Shown here piece after piece: positions 1-11,800 of a stretch of DNA of 64,000 nt. The notes below the pieces were generated by a model. That model was not told the origin of the DNA. It made no database searches and saw only the letters and a program-made list of their open reading frames with translations. Numbering within the stretch: position 1 is the stretch's first letter; each line of letters opens with the position of its first letter. This DNA is from Coregonus clupeaformis. Its lineage: Eukaryota; Chordata; Actinopteri; Salmoniformes; Salmonidae. Location: the NCBI RefSeq assembly GCF_020615455.1, contig NC_059225.1:23220430-23284429 (forward strand). The letters are read 5' to 3'. The translations under genes and the position numbers were made by a program.

Positions 1-494
1 TGGTAAAAAGAAAACGAGTCTAAAACAGCTGATGTGTTGAAAACCGTCACATTGCTAACCAAGTAAGTAAGCATGGCATTTTCTTTTGACTGTGCAAAGG
101 TCACGTAAGCAAGCAATGATGTTGGTGTTGTTTAACCTGGGTGTAATTTCAGAATGTGGGGGGGAAGTGTACAAAACCGAAAGTAAACGACACAAAAACG
201 AAACTTAAGAATGGGAAACATAGAAATAGCGCACATAGAACAGATCTACCGCTTATTAGACTTGCTTTTGAGTAGAATGATATATCTATAACTCACATTT
301 CTATGTGAATTTGGTCGGGTCGCCCAAAAAGTTACATATTGTCACTTTAAAACAACACCCTCAAATGATTTACTATAACACTACAGGTGTTATTTTCTTA
401 CACTGGGAAAGTGTAACAGCATCAGCACTAAGGAAAATGAGTCCAGTTTACTCTAAATCAAGTGTTATGTTATGTGTTGCATATTACTCTACAC
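1..494. other. intergenic spacer, no gene seen
   Basis: I see no coding signal or recognisable element. A G-rich run lies near 158-165, and short TGTTA/TAACA motifs occur at 380-480. Confidence 0.5.
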
Positions 495-786
495 CAGGGG
501 TTCCCAAACTTTTTTACTCTGGGCCCCCCTTCCAGCATTCGGGAACATCCCCTGACAAGTTTTAAATAGCTCTAAGGTATGCAATGACTAACATGACAAG
601 AGGAACTGATGATGCACTACATAATTTTGAAATTGCACCTTGTGCATTCTACTATTACAACTTTCAAGAGTAAGTTTAAAGCCGGAATGGGTTCCTTTAA
701 AAAAGTATATATATGTATGTTGTTTTTTGGTGTGTTTTCTTTCCTGCCGACGGGGGGGAGCGTGCCCCACAGTTTGAGAATCACTG
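495..786. mobile_element. hAT-like MITE with 8-bp target duplication
   Basis: The element opens with caggggttcccaaact and closes with agtttgagaatcactg, an imperfect terminal inverted repeat (13 of 16 positions). It is flanked by ctctacac (487-494) and ctctacag (787-794), an 8-bp target duplication with one mismatch. T at position 2 and A at position 7 fit the hAT consensus. At 292 bp with no open frame it is non-autonomous. A poly-G run lies near its right end. Confidence 0.7.
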
Positions 787-1202
787 CTCTACAGTGGAGC
801 TATGCAAACACCACAATCAAGTTCATTTGAACACTTTAAGAGTTGAATGGGGAACACTGCAACACTTTCAAAAGTGTTTTAACGCCAGTTCAGTGGGACT
901 CATATGTTCACTGGAGATAGTGTACATTTAACACATTCCGAGTTAAATGTACACCATTGATTTTGCTGTTCGGTAGAACAGACGGTTCCCCTTTTCCATT
1001 GATGTTTGTAGGCTATGTCTGAATACTGTAATGTAAAATTTCTTGAGAGTAAACATTATTTTATTTATAAACCTAATACATAATACATGTATCATAACCA
1101 TTGCAGAATAAATTCCTCACCTTTTCTGGCCATGATGAGTTAATATTCCTAAAGTAGCCATACAACAAATTACCATGCGCATCTCTCATTTAATTGGGCA
1201 TA
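787..1202. other. spacer with short inverted TGTTAA-type motifs
   Basis: No gene. From about 805 to 960 several imperfect inverted motifs (aacactttca/aaagtgtttt, tgtacatttaac/gttaaatgtaca) suggest a decayed short palindromic repeat. Similar sequence occurs near 61651-61755. Confidence 0.35.
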
Positions 1203-1878
1203 CAGTGAGGGAAAAAAGTATTTGATCCCCAGCTTTTGTACGTTTGCCCACTGACAAAGACATGATCAGTCTATAATTTTAATGGTAGGTTTATTTGAAC
1301 AGTGAGAGACAGAATAACAACAAAAAAATCCAGAAAAACGCATGTCAAAAATGTTATAAATTGATTTGTATTTTAATGAGGGAAATAAGTATTTGACCCC
1401 TCTGCAAAACATGACTTAGTACTTGGTGGCAAAACCCTTGTTGGCAATCACTGTCACGGAATCAGCCGAGGCTGCTCCTCCTCCTTGCTCGGGCAGGCTT
1501 CGGCGTTCGTCGTCCCCGGAGTACTAGCTGCCACCGATCGATGTTTCGGTGTTTGTCTAGTTTGTCTTGATTGTTTTCACCTGTTTCCCATTATGTTACA
1601 TTGTCTTCCCTTTATAACCCCCTGTCTCTCATTGGTTATTGTGTGTGATTGTTTTTCCGTGAGGTCGACAGTGTTCGGGTGTATGCATATTTTGTTCCTC
1701 CCTGTTTGGAGGTTTTGTTTGTATTTTGATTACTGTGCAAGTAAAGTTCGTCTGCCAGTAGCTCGGTGTCCTGCGCTTGACTTCGCTCACAGCATACACG
1801 TCGCCCTGACAATCACAGAGGTCAGATGTTTCTTGTAGTTGGCCACCAGGTTTGCACATCTCAGGAGGGATTTTGTAA
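1203..1878 (-). mobile_element. truncated Tc1-like transposon split by a solo LTR
   Basis: A Tc1-type end (cagtgagggaaaaaagtatttg) follows a TA dinucleotide at 1201-1202. It continues to about 1451 with the C-terminal end of the transposase region on the minus strand, resumes at 1817 after the solo LTR, and fades out near 1878. Most of the transposase and the other terminus are missing, so this is a dead fragment. Confidence 0.75.
1452..1811 (+). mobile_element. solo LTR of a gypsy-type retrotransposon
   Basis: This 360-bp block starts tgtcacgg and ends ccctgaca (TG...CA). It is flanked by a perfect 5-bp target duplication, atcac (1447-1451 and 1812-1816). Its first ~100 bp (ccgaggctg, ccttgctcgggcaggcttcg, tactagctgccaccg) match the LTR of the chromodomain gypsy element at 47789-48229, so it belongs to the same or a sister family. 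No internal region remains, as expected after LTR-LTR recombination. Confidence 0.88.
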
Positions 1879-2290
1879 ATGCTAAACATTATTGAATTCA
1901 AACTATCTGTTTTCAGGTCCACAACAATTAACAATTGTTTTTGTATTTCAGAAATGGTCAGATACAGCAAATGCCACTGCAAAAGAAAACATTCTGTTAA
2001 CACCTCCAAAGACATTTGATCAAGTTCGCCATTGCTATTTCCTTTAGATACTGTCTTGGCTTCCAAAGTATACAGCAAATAAGGGTGTTATTGTCAACAT
2101 AAAAGGTGAATGATGGGGGTTTTCAGGAGGAGTTACAGTGTAAAATGCATAACGTATAATTGTATAATGCTCGTTCACGTGCGCACAGTTTCACAACAGG
2201 TTTATAAATGTGTCAAGTTTATAAATCTCAATACTTTTGTGCGCGCAGTCTTTTCAGATATTTAATGTAAAATGTACTCAACAGATATAA
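1879..2290. other. spacer, no gene seen
   Basis: No coding signal or recognisable repeat apart from short A/T-rich runs. Confidence 0.4.
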
Positions 2291-2550
2291 ATGATGCCCC
2301 AGATCTCAACCCAATTAAACACATATGGAGCGACACCTGAGTCGCGTTTTCCAACACCATTAACAAAACATCAAATGATGGAATTTCTCATGGAAGAATG
2401 GTGTTGCATCCCTCCGATAGAGTTCCAGACATGTGTAGAATCTATGCCAAGGTGCATTGAAGCTGTTCTGGCTAGTGGTGGCCCAATGCCCTATTAAGAC
2501 ACTTTATGTGGGTGTTTCCTTTATTTTGGCAGTTACCTGTATGTCATCAT
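2291..2550 (+). pseudogene. 3' end of a decayed Tc1-like transposase
   Basis: The conceptual translation contains the Tc1 signature around the catalytic glutamate (PDLNPI then H/N-x-W) near 2300. The end reads gccctattaagacactttatg, typical of the 3' part of a Tc1 family. Stops and substitutions interrupt the frame, and no terminal inverted repeat is seen on either side. It is a fossil fragment and is not linked to the Tc1 remnant at 1203-1878, which has the opposite orientation. Confidence 0.65.
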
Positions 2551-3252
2551 GACCCAACAATCAAACTGACATTTTCAGCAAAGCCTGTGAGGAAAACAAC
2601 ATCAAGAGGTGAGAATGGCTAGGTGTGATTCTTGAAATAACAGCCATTGCGTTTCTTTGAGACATAATGTTCTTTCTCTGGTGTGTTTCTGTTGTGGGTT
2701 GTTAAAAACAAAACAAAAATGCAGATACTCAAGATATTTCTGTGCTTTCTTTTTTGTCAAATTTTTTCACCAATTTTCAAGTCATTTCCAAGCATGTTGT
2801 TGGCATAACAATCCTTATTTCAACTCTCTCCTTTGTCTTCATTATAGTACAAAATGAAGTCAACATGCTAGACCGGGCAAACTACTATCTGATGACCAAG
2901 CAACAAGCCTCTTAATTTAAGCAGCTAATCCATAAGCGTATTTCCAATCTTAATTGCCATCTTACCCTCTCTGCCGAGTCTATAGGTTAGGGAAATCATT
3001 ATCTTTATGTGATCATGCTTAGCTAATTTCATTCTGAGGGGATGGTTGTGGTGTGTACTCAAATAAGCTTACTATAGCAAAACTGACACAGAGACAGATT
3101 ATGGAAGCAGGGAGAAAGAAAAACTCTATTTGATTTATAGTAGCGGTATCAACAGCGCTAGACTTGGAGAAAAATAGTAATTTACCACATAGCAGTTTAT
3201 TCTTCCCTCACGTGTGTCAATCATTTTGCATGTGTGCCACTGCCTTATTCAT
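2551..3252. other. spacer, no gene seen
   Basis: AT-rich unique-looking sequence without supported coding regions. Confidence 0.4.
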
Positions 3253-3309
3253 GGTGTGTGTGTGTGTTTGTGTGTGCGTTTGTGCCTGCGTGCATGTGTG
3301 TGTGTGTAC
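3253..3309. repeat. (TG)n microsatellite, interrupted
   Basis: Alternating TG dinucleotides interrupted by tttg, cgtt and cctgcg. Frames read through it as Cys/Val repeats and are not genes. Confidence 0.85.
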
Positions 3310-4360
3310 TCAACTCTGCAGGGCACCAGGAGATCATCCACCACTTCCCTGTGTGTGTCAGGCTGTCACACCACCTACAGACTCAAGGCAATGTGTTACT
3401 GTCAACTGATGGAGCTTCATCAATCATACCCAGGTTGTAATCCAACTGTGGAATTATGAAAAATGTGCTTCACCACAACACATCTTGTGGACAGGAAGCT
3501 AGCCGGGGAGAGAGGGGGGGGGAGTGCCCATCCCATCCCATCCCATCCATTCTAAAGAGAAAACATTTTGACTGTGCCAATGTATGTATATATGATGCAA
3601 ATAAGGACTAGATCAAAAACAAGGCTAATATAGCATGGATGTTGATATTTGTACCATGGCTATGGCTTTTCATAATGGTCCCTGAGGGGATAAATAAAGT
3701 AGTAATATAATAATACATTTAGATGAGCCTTTAACCTAAACATAGGCTGTAGAAAGACTATACCAAGGGAAAGCGAGAGAGAAAATATCACTATCAACAG
3801 TGTTGCACCCCGTCAGCAGCCTTATCACCTTGGCCTTTTCCTTTTCCACTTTGCAAGCCAGCATAATGTGACTTGCAGGCCTGATGTGGCATGTAAACCT
3901 GGATTTTCCTAACACCACAGCAGCGGCGTAAGCAGAAATATGTTGATGGCAGCAAAAAGTTAGGTGGGCCAAAATGTTGGCACTCAAATCATCCTCAAAT
4001 TATGTAAAAACATAGCCTACCCTATACCCAACTGTAATCGATTGCACTCAACATACCATCCAACATGTGATTTCGCATTACATACCAAATAGTCTTGTAG
4101 GCATACGTCAATCCATTACTCTTGCATTTCACATGCGACTCACATAGATTTAAACATAATAAAAAATAGGCCTATAATTAATAGACTATGAGACTAGAAC
4201 ATAATGCCCTGATATAACAGTAATAATTACAATAGGCAGCCATAACCTATATAGACTATAATAAATGTATTATTATTGTTATTATTATTGTCAATATATA
4301 TCCCTTCTGTTTTCCCACCCACTCCCTACTGCTTTCTATGAATTATATCTGATGGTGTAT
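3310..4360. other. spacer with a short (ATCCC)n tract
   Basis: No gene. A G-rich run at about 3508-3522 is followed by a few ATCCC pentamers (about 3530-3549). The part from 4150 to 4310 is AT-rich with TTATTA runs. Confidence 0.4.
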
Positions 4361-4367
4361 GTTTAGG

Positions 4368-4547
4368 CCAGTGCTTGACTGAAATAGGTGCCGGTACTCA
4401 TTTTGGGTGCCGGTAGTGTTTATATTTAGGTGCAGGATCTCCTCCATAGTTTTGGGCTAATATTCTATAGGTGCAGGAACATAGGCAGAAGAACATTTGA
4501 GGTGCCGGTACTCAGTTCCGGTGAGCTCCTGACCAAGTCAAGTACTG
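4368..4547. mobile_element. small MITE with CAGTGCTTGACT termini
   Basis: Terminal inverted repeat cagtgcttgact (left) and agtcaagtactg (right), one mismatch. Possible 8-bp target duplication tgtttagg (4360-4367) and tgcttagg (4548-4555), one mismatch. Internally ggtgccggtactca occurs near both ends. No coding capacity. Confidence 0.6.
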
Positions 4548-4555
4548 TGCTTAGG

Positions 4556-5745
4556 TAAAAAGACAAATAATATCCCGTTTGGAACACTGATAAGTTGAGC
4601 ATAAAGACACACACACTAAAAAGTTTTGCTCAATCTGATTGGGTGGGTCTGGAACCACATTGATTATTAGATTTTTATTAAGCGAAAAGGTACATTTTGT
4701 GTGCACTACGTCATCACTGATTTTTATCTGCAACAAGTCAGTTTGGTGGAAACACACAAAAATTGGCATATTTTCTTTATGCAGATTTTAGAACATTCGC
4801 ATGAAAATCTGTCGCCAATTGGATGGAAACCGAGCTAATGATGCAATTTCAATGTCGCTTGAGTTGCTTTGTGTATCAACACATTAGCTTGAGATGACTT
4901 TACTGCAACACTGCACACTGCATCCAAGTTGCTTGACGTTTCAAAGAGCTGTCAGTCAAGGCGAGCTCATGAATATAAGCTCCCCGCCAACTCAGCCTGT
5001 CTTTTCAAACTTCCTGGTAGCTCAAATTTTAGCATTTCTATCCAAAACAAATATTATGGCTGATATTTTAGTCACTCAAAAGGCTATTTTACATGGGAAT
5101 CAGAATGACTATTAGGGACCTTTAAAACCTCAGATTTTGCTGTGCATTGCATTACTTTTGACCAGAGTTCTATGGGCCCTGCTCAAACGTAGTGTTGACT
5201 GATTTGTATTGTTTTGAGTTTAATTAATGGATGTCTAATGTATTGAGAATTAATGTATAAAAAAAACGAATTGTCGTACAACTGCCTCTCTCCATTATAC
5301 CAGTCTCTCCATGGTTGCCTACTTTCCACAGCTTGGAACCATCATGAACTATGTTGTTTTAGTTTTTTTTTCTTCTACATTTTGGACAACATTTTAATGG
5401 GGTTTCAAGCTTTTTTTTCTAATGAGGTTTCAAGCTTCTGAATCTGATGGGTCACATTGAGGTTGAGATCTACATGTCGATACCCAGCAGGTGATCGCTA
5501 AAACACTGCGGCCATCCAATGCTTTCAGTCGTTCGTCTTTCTGGTGTGTTTCCTGTCCTATACTCTGTTGGGATTCTGTATTGGAACACATAAAGAATGG
5601 CCAACCACTCTGTTTCCTGTGTTTTCACATTTCCCCCATTGTAAGCCTGGGCTCTTTTATTGAATGCAGAATGCATCCTCTAGGAGAGGAGAAAGGATAC
5701 CATAGATAAAACACAGGGCTGCCTGGGATGCTCTGAAAGTCTGTA
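4556..5745. other. spacer with one fragment of the palindromic element
   Basis: No gene. At about 5153-5200 the text tttgaccagagttctatgggccctg is the central part of the palindromic element listed at 5746. The rest is unique-looking. Confidence 0.45.
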
Positions 5746-5837
5746 TCCCAAATGGCACCCTATTCCCTACATAGTGCACTACTATGGGCCCTGGTCAAAA
5801 GTAGTGTGCTATATAGGGAATAGGGTGCCATTTGGGA
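5746..5837. repeat. palindromic salmonid short element, well preserved copy
   Basis: The left arm tcccaaatggcaccctattc is the near-exact reverse complement of the right arm ending ggtgccatttggga, with ggccctggtcaaaa in the middle. Other copies lie at 6025, 9845, 12501, 13628, 53427, 54147, 55576 and 61324. The family has no coding capacity and looks like a MITE or fold-back element. Confidence 0.8.
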
Positions 5838-6024
5838 CACACACACTGTGAGTCTATTCACTTGACCTTTGGGGGAAGAGAAACTTGACAAAAACAAACG
5901 GCCCTCCTTGACACAAGGACACAGTTTAATTTTGTGCAGGAATAGCTGAAAAGAGTGTTTCCATTTACAGTGTTTCCGTCAGAGAGAGCTGAACTAACTC
6001 ATCTGTACTGTGGCACGGGTTAAG

Positions 6025-6113
6025 TCCCAAATGGCATGATATTCCATTTATAATACTACCCATAGGGCTCTGGTCAAAAGTAATGCACTATGGGAAAAGG
6101 GTAACAGTTGGGA
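6025..6113. repeat. palindromic salmonid short element, diverged
   Basis: tcccaaatggcat at the left, agggctctggtcaaaagtaatg in the middle and cagttggga at the right. The copy was duplicated with its surroundings to 9845-9933. Confidence 0.7.
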
Positions 6114-7173
6114 TGCAGCCACAGAGAGAAGCCCACCCACATTGAGTGTGGAGCCTGAAGAGAAATCAATGTTAAAGGATTTTATAGGCTAACAATAATT
6201 AGGCTCGTATCCCAGACCTACCATAGTATTTTAAAGTTTCTTAAGTACTAGCCACAAATGTTTGTATTTCCCTCTATTGATATTATGGTCTTGGAATGCT
6301 CAGAGCTTTTTGAAAAGAGCAAAGGAAACAAAGACAGAAAGAGTTGACTCCTGGTTTGGATAAAAGGAGCTACTTTTGGCTTGCGTGAGATTTTGTAATA
6401 AGCTCACTTGGTCAGAAGCTCACATGCTGTAGTATCACATTATCCAAATGGTTACTTACACTCCCCTACATATTTATTTGGACAGTGAAGCAAAAACGTT
6501 TAATTTGGCTCTATACTCCAGCATTTTGGTTTTGTGATAAAATCTTTTATGAAACAACATTACAGAATGTCACCTTTAATTTGAGGGGAATTTTCATATA
6601 CAGTATATCTGTTTTACTATTTAGAAATGAATGCACTTTATGTATCTAGTCCCCCGATTTGAAGGTGTTATAAGTATTAGGACAAATTTACTTATAGTGT
6701 ATTACATTTAGTCAAAAGTTTTGTATTTGGTCCCATATTCCTAGCACACAGCAACAAAATTAAGCTTGTGACTACTAACTTGTTGAAAGCATTTGCAGTT
6801 CGTTTTGGTTTTGTTTCGGAGTATGTTGTGCCCAATAAAAATGAATGGTAAATAACATATTGTGTTGTTTTGGAGTCACTTTTATTGTGAATAAGAATAG
6901 AATATGTTTCTGAACACTTTTACCTTAATGTGGATGTCATGATTACAGAAAATCATGAACGAATCGTGAATAATGATAAGTGAGAAAGTTACAGATGCAC
7001 AAAGATCATGCCCCAAAACATGCTAACCTCTTACCATTATCAATAACAGGGGAGGTTAGCATTTTTTGGGGGGTATGATTCTTGGGATTCAACGAACTCA
7101 GAGGCAGCCATCCGACACAGGCAAATTTTTTCTTGATCTTTGCTTTTCATTATTGAACCATTTGAGAATTGGG

Positions 7174-7301
<128 letters not shown>

Positions 7302-7407
7302 TTTGTAGCACATTTACAGTAGGCTTGTTTATCTAATTTGGCATATATCAATATCATATATCAAACTTCACAATGCATCTCTCTAAATTGCTCAACTGCT
7401 GCTGTAT

Positions 7408-7427
7408 ACATACATATACACACGCAC

Positions 7428-7463
<36 letters not shown>
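7408..7463. repeat. (CA)n / alternating purine-pyrimidine tract
   Basis: acatacatatacacacgcac leads into cgcatgcgcgca and then (CA)n. A continuous alternating purine-pyrimidine run of this length can adopt Z-DNA. Confidence 0.9.
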
Positions 7464-8389
7464 TGCAATAAGAATCATTGCTGAAGATGTGAGGGTGCTC
7501 TTGTTATAGAGATTCTGCTACCTGTGTATTCATAGTGTAGTATGAATCAATCATGCTGCTGGTGGTTAACACGGCATGCTAAAGACTACTATATTTTACA
7601 GTGTCTCTTGCAGCTTGTCATTCAGCCATTCAGCCAGGCAAGATATGCTATAAACTAGTGCTCTCTCGCAGTACAAGCCTTACTATGTGGGGAAACCGGC
7701 ATGGTGGATAGTGGTTACTAGTGAAGTATGAAATAAAAAGAGTCTGCTCCTCGGGAGAATGAGAGGCTTGTTCTGATTGCACAGATTATCACCTCTGTGC
7801 CTTCAACTGAAATGCAATTTGTTTTGTTTGTTGAAGAAGGGAACATGGGCTGTGTAACCTATTAGAATGCAAATGTGTGAGAAGGCAGAAAAGAGGGCTG
7901 AGGTACAGTATTTTACATAGTCTGAGCACTATCAGTATAACCATCATAGCCAGCCAGTGTTACCACACTAAGTCATTCAGTTATTCAGCAGCTAGACATT
8001 TCCAATAACAATGTGTGGCGTACTACTGGCACATGAACATGTGATTAAAGGCATATTGAAGTAGTAAGGGCTTCAAATGTTCTTTACAACATGAGTATAT
8101 CTATCTATTCACTGACAGCTCCCCTCACTTCACCAGAAATAAATCACAGGTGCTCATGTTAATAACAAGCTATTCTCAATACTGTGATCCCTTGGCTTGC
8201 AGCATGCATCTTCATCTCTGCTTGCGGGGGATGTATTTTTCAGGGGAGGCTGTGGTAAATTTAGTCTATCACTGTGGCAAATATATTTCCATGATTACTT
8301 TTTTAGCCAGCCAGGCCTAGGAATCGGAGTGTGACACAGCCTTATTTTCAGTTTGGGGAAAAAAGAGTGCCTAGGCTACACTCAGTATT
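7464..8389. other. spacer, no gene seen
   Basis: No supported coding region or recognisable element. Confidence 0.4.
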
Positions 8390-8600
8390 TCTGTTACATG
8401 TATTTGAAATACGTATTTCAATGACTTCTGAGTATTTTGTAATTTGAATTACACTGGGCTGAACTACACCACTGTATTTAGTACTGTAATTTGTACTTTC
8501 ATTTTGTGGCCCTCTTTTCACCCTGCGTTGGTATCCGAAATCTAATAGCACTATGGTGTGATAAGAGCGTCTGCTAAATGAAATAAATATAAATGTATGT
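8390..8600. repeat. decayed repeat with SINE-type tail
   Basis: Self-complementary gtatttgaaatacgtatttca (about 8400-8421) resembles the block at 9300-9440. The end, gataagagcgtctgctaaatga (about 8560-8581), is the 3' tail shared by the salmonid SINEs in this window. The tRNA-like head is absent. Confidence 0.55.
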
Positions 8601-8620
8601 GTAAAAATGTTGATCATGAA

Positions 8621-8840
8621 ATAAATGTTTATTTGTCACATGCGCCGAATACAACTGGTGAACACTTTACTGTGAAATGCTTGCTTACGAGCCCTTCCCA
8701 ACGATGCAGAGTTGAAAAAGATGAATACACAAGAATGGAGCCGTAAACAGGGAATACCTGTATCAGATCAATGTGCAGAGTATGTACATCACGGCAGGGT
8801 AAAGTGACTAGGCATCAGCATAGATAATAATAAGAGCAGC
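8621..8840. repeat. dispersed salmonid repeat (tttatttgtcacatgcgccg)
   Basis: I recognise gtcacatgcgccgaatacaac...cagtgaaatgcttgcttac and aagtgactaggcat as an abundant salmonid repeat, probably the 3' end of a retrotransposon. The family assignment is from memory. Orientation and exact ends are not resolved. Confidence 0.55.
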
Positions 8841-8867
8841 AAATTATGAGTTTAAAAGTGTGTGTCA

Positions 8868-8911
8868 TGTTTGTGTTGTGTCAGTATGCATGTGTGTGTG
8901 TGTGTGTGTTA
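8868..8911. repeat. (TG)n microsatellite
   Basis: Interrupted TG dinucleotides with one clean run of about nine units. Confidence 0.8.
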
Positions 8912-9157
8912 TGTTATGTGTTATAAATACTTTGTTGAGGGAAAATGTACTTGATACGATTGTGATATGTTGTTGTCTCACCTAGCTATCTTAAGATGAA
9001 TTTACAAATGTTCAAGTTGTTCTGGATAAGAAAAAAAAGAACAATTGCAAAGCCTGCTCAGTATTATTCTAATGAGCTCCGCCCCAAACAAGGTCAATAA
9101 TTATAATACCCAGTGTGCTTTGCAGTTCATTTGGTATGTTCATTTTCACATATACAT

Positions 9158-9206
9158 TTACATTTTAGTCATTTAGCAGACCCTATTATTCAGAGTGACT
9201 TGCTTA
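9158..9206 (-). repeat. SINE 3' tail fragment
   Basis: acattttagtcatttagcag followed by accctattattcagagtgact is the reverse complement of the SINE tail, diverged. No tRNA-like head. Confidence 0.6.
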
Positions 9207-9299
9207 ACTAAGGTAGATAAACAACAACATATCGCAGACATAGCAATAATTATTTTATTTTTTTTGTAACCGTTACTGAGAATGTTGTTGCTGTTGGGG

Positions 9300-9440
9300 C
9301 CCTCTACTTGCAAATGTATTTTAAAATACAAAGTATATGTATTTTTATTAAATACATTACAAAATACAAGTATACAAGTATTTTGTAGTTTATTTTGATA
9401 CATTGATCTTTATGGCAGTTTGTATTTTGTAATTGTACTT
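9300..9440. repeat. AT-rich repeat of GTATTT/AAATAC motifs
   Basis: Repeated aaatac and gtattt motifs form many small inverted repeats, related to 8400-8440. No coding capacity. Confidence 0.5.
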
Positions 9441-9615
9441 TGTAATTTTGCCCATCCCTCTCCCTCTTTTCCTCACTCTGTGAACATTATATACCAAACA
9501 GTTTGAGCTGAATAATTTAACTCCATCTGTGGAGAACCATGGATGGAGGGATAGAGTAATGGAGGAAGAGAGAGAGAGAGAGGTTGGTGGTTTTCAGCGC
9601 CCCTCTACCTCTGCT

Positions 9616-9752
9616 CCTGTTGATATGTGACCTAGTGACAAAGTGAAAGAACAGTCCAAAGTGAGGTTCTGACTTCAATTAAGGCATGGATTAGACTGTT
9701 CAGCCAGCCAGTTAACACTTCGCATACTAGTTCTCATGACCAGATAAAACTC
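9616..9752 (+). repeat. direct repeat flanking the duplicated segment, left copy
   Basis: cctgttgatatgtgacctag through cagataaaactcaa. Repeated at 11129-11271 with few substitutions and a 4-bp indel (cagtccaaag versus cagtccagacaaag). The two repeats bracket copy 2 of the duplication. Confidence 0.9.
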
Positions 9753-11112
9753 AAACAAACGGCCCTCCTTGACACAGTAAAATTTTGTGCAGGAATAGCT
9801 GAAAAGAGCTGAACTAACTCATCTGTACTGTGGCACAGGTTAAGTCCCAAATGGCATGATATTCCATTTATAATACTACCCATAGGGCTCTGGTCAAAAG
9901 TAATGCACTATGGGAAAAGGGTAACAGTTGGGATGCAGCCACAGAGAGAAGCCCACCCACATTGAGTGTGGAGCCTGAAGAGAAATCAATGTTAAAGGAT
10001 TTTATAGGCTAACAATAATTAGGCTCGTATCCCAGACCTACCATAGTATTTTAAAGTTTCTTAAGTACTAGCCACAAATGTTTGTATTTCCCTCTATTGA
10101 TATTATGGTCTTGGAATGCTCAGAGCTTTTTGAAAAGAGCAAAGGAAACAAAGACAGAAAGAGTTGACTCCTGGTTTGGATAAAAGGAGCTACTTTTGGC
10201 TTGCGTGAGATTTTGTAATAAGCTCACTTGGTCAGAAGCTCACATGCTGTAGTATCACATTATCCAAATGGTTACTTACACTCCCCTACATATTTATTTG
10301 GACAGTGAAGCAAAAACTTTTAATTTGGCTCTATACTCCAGCATTTTGGATTTGTGATCAAATCTTTTATGAAACAACATTACAGAATGTCACCTTTAAT
10401 TTGAGGGGAATTTTCATATACAGTATATCTGTTTTACTATTTAGAAATGAATGCACTTTATGTATCTAGTCCCCCGATTTGAAGGTGTTATAAGTATTAG
10501 GACAAATTTACTTATAGTGTATTACATTTAGTCAAAAGTTTTGTATTTGGTCCCATATTCCTAGCACACAGCAACTAAATTAAGCTTGTGACTACTAACT
10601 TGTTGAAAGCATTTGCAGTTCGTTTTGGTTGTGTTTCGGAGTATGTTGTGCCCAATAAAAATGAATGGTAAATAACATATTGTGTTGTTTTGGAGTCACT
10701 TTTATTGTGAATAAGCATAGAATATGTTTCTGAACACTTTTACCTTAATGTGGATGTCATGATTACAGAAAATCATGAACGAATCGTGAATAATGATAAG
10801 TGAGAAAGTTACAGATGCACAAAGATCATGCCCCAAAACATTATAACCTCTTACCATTATCAATAACAGGGGAGGTTAGCATTTTTTGGGGGGTATGATT
10901 CTTGGGATTCAACAAACTCAGAGGCAGCCATCCGACACAGGCTAATTATTACTTGAGCTTTGCTATTCATTATTGAACCATTTGAGAATTGGGAGTTTTT
11001 TACTCTCACTATTTTTCTCATTCTCTCTCTCTCTATCTCTCACTCATTCCCTTTCTCCCTCTCTAGCACATTTACAGTAGGCTTGTTTATCTAATTTGGC
11101 ATATATCAATAT
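9753..11112 (+). repeat. segmental duplication, copy 2
   Basis: Same order and orientation as 5892-7354. Differences by eye include t/g changes near 10315 and 10630, loss of the 37-bp stretch, and an imperfect CT-rich region (about 10990-11065) in place of the pure (CT)n. It carries a palindromic element copy at 9845-9933. No gene inside. Confidence 0.9.
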
Positions 11113-11128
11113 GAACTTTTATTTTTGT

Positions 11129-11271
11129 CCTGCTGATATGTGAGCTAGTGACAAAGTGAAAGAACAGTCCAGACAAAGTGAGGTTCTGACTTCAATTAAG
11201 GCATGGATTAGACTGTTCAGCCAGCCAGTCAACACTTCACATACTAGTTCTCATGACCAGATAAAACTCAA
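11129..11271 (+). repeat. direct repeat flanking the duplicated segment, right copy
   Basis: Counterpart of 9616-9752, beginning cctgctgatatgtgagctag and ending cagataaaactcaatgac. Confidence 0.9.
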
Positions 11272-11559
11272 TGACTTCTCTGACAACTGTACTGTCTGCC
11301 ACTGGAAACTCATTTGAATGAGTCTAAGAAATACCATAAACGTACATGGACCCATGAGCAGAAACATGTGAAGTTCATAGGAACATGTCAAATTAGGCTA
11401 TATCTGACATTGTACAGGTCTCTTCTTTTTTGTAAGCCCATAACCATGTGTGTGAGGTGTATACTTTTATTTCACAGTAGATTTGTATAAGACTAACAAG
11501 AATCACTCTCTGTTACCCTGATTTAGCCCACTGCAGTAATTAATATATTTTCTAATTTC

Positions 11560-11800
11560 TCTCCCTCATGAGGAGAGAGGATAATGAAAGTTCATAGCAG
11601 TGAGGAGCAAAGGTAGACCTATCAATTAGTTATAGTGTGTTTACTGATATTAATTTTGTTTATGAATTATTAAGTGATTAGAACTCCAAAATTCCATTAC
11701 CAAATCATTAAGGGAATTTCCGAAAAATCGGTAATGGAATCTTTTCAATTTAATTGGCTACAATGGGAAATCATATTAGTCACAAACCACAGTTGGATTC
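11560..11800 (+). repeat. dispersed DNA repeat, copy A
   Basis: ccctcatgaggagagaggat through tcacaaaccacagttgg. It matches the reverse complement of 46885-47695 once the solo LTR there is removed. Contains paired ccattaccaaat and ggtaatgg motifs. Non-coding. Confidence 0.75.
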
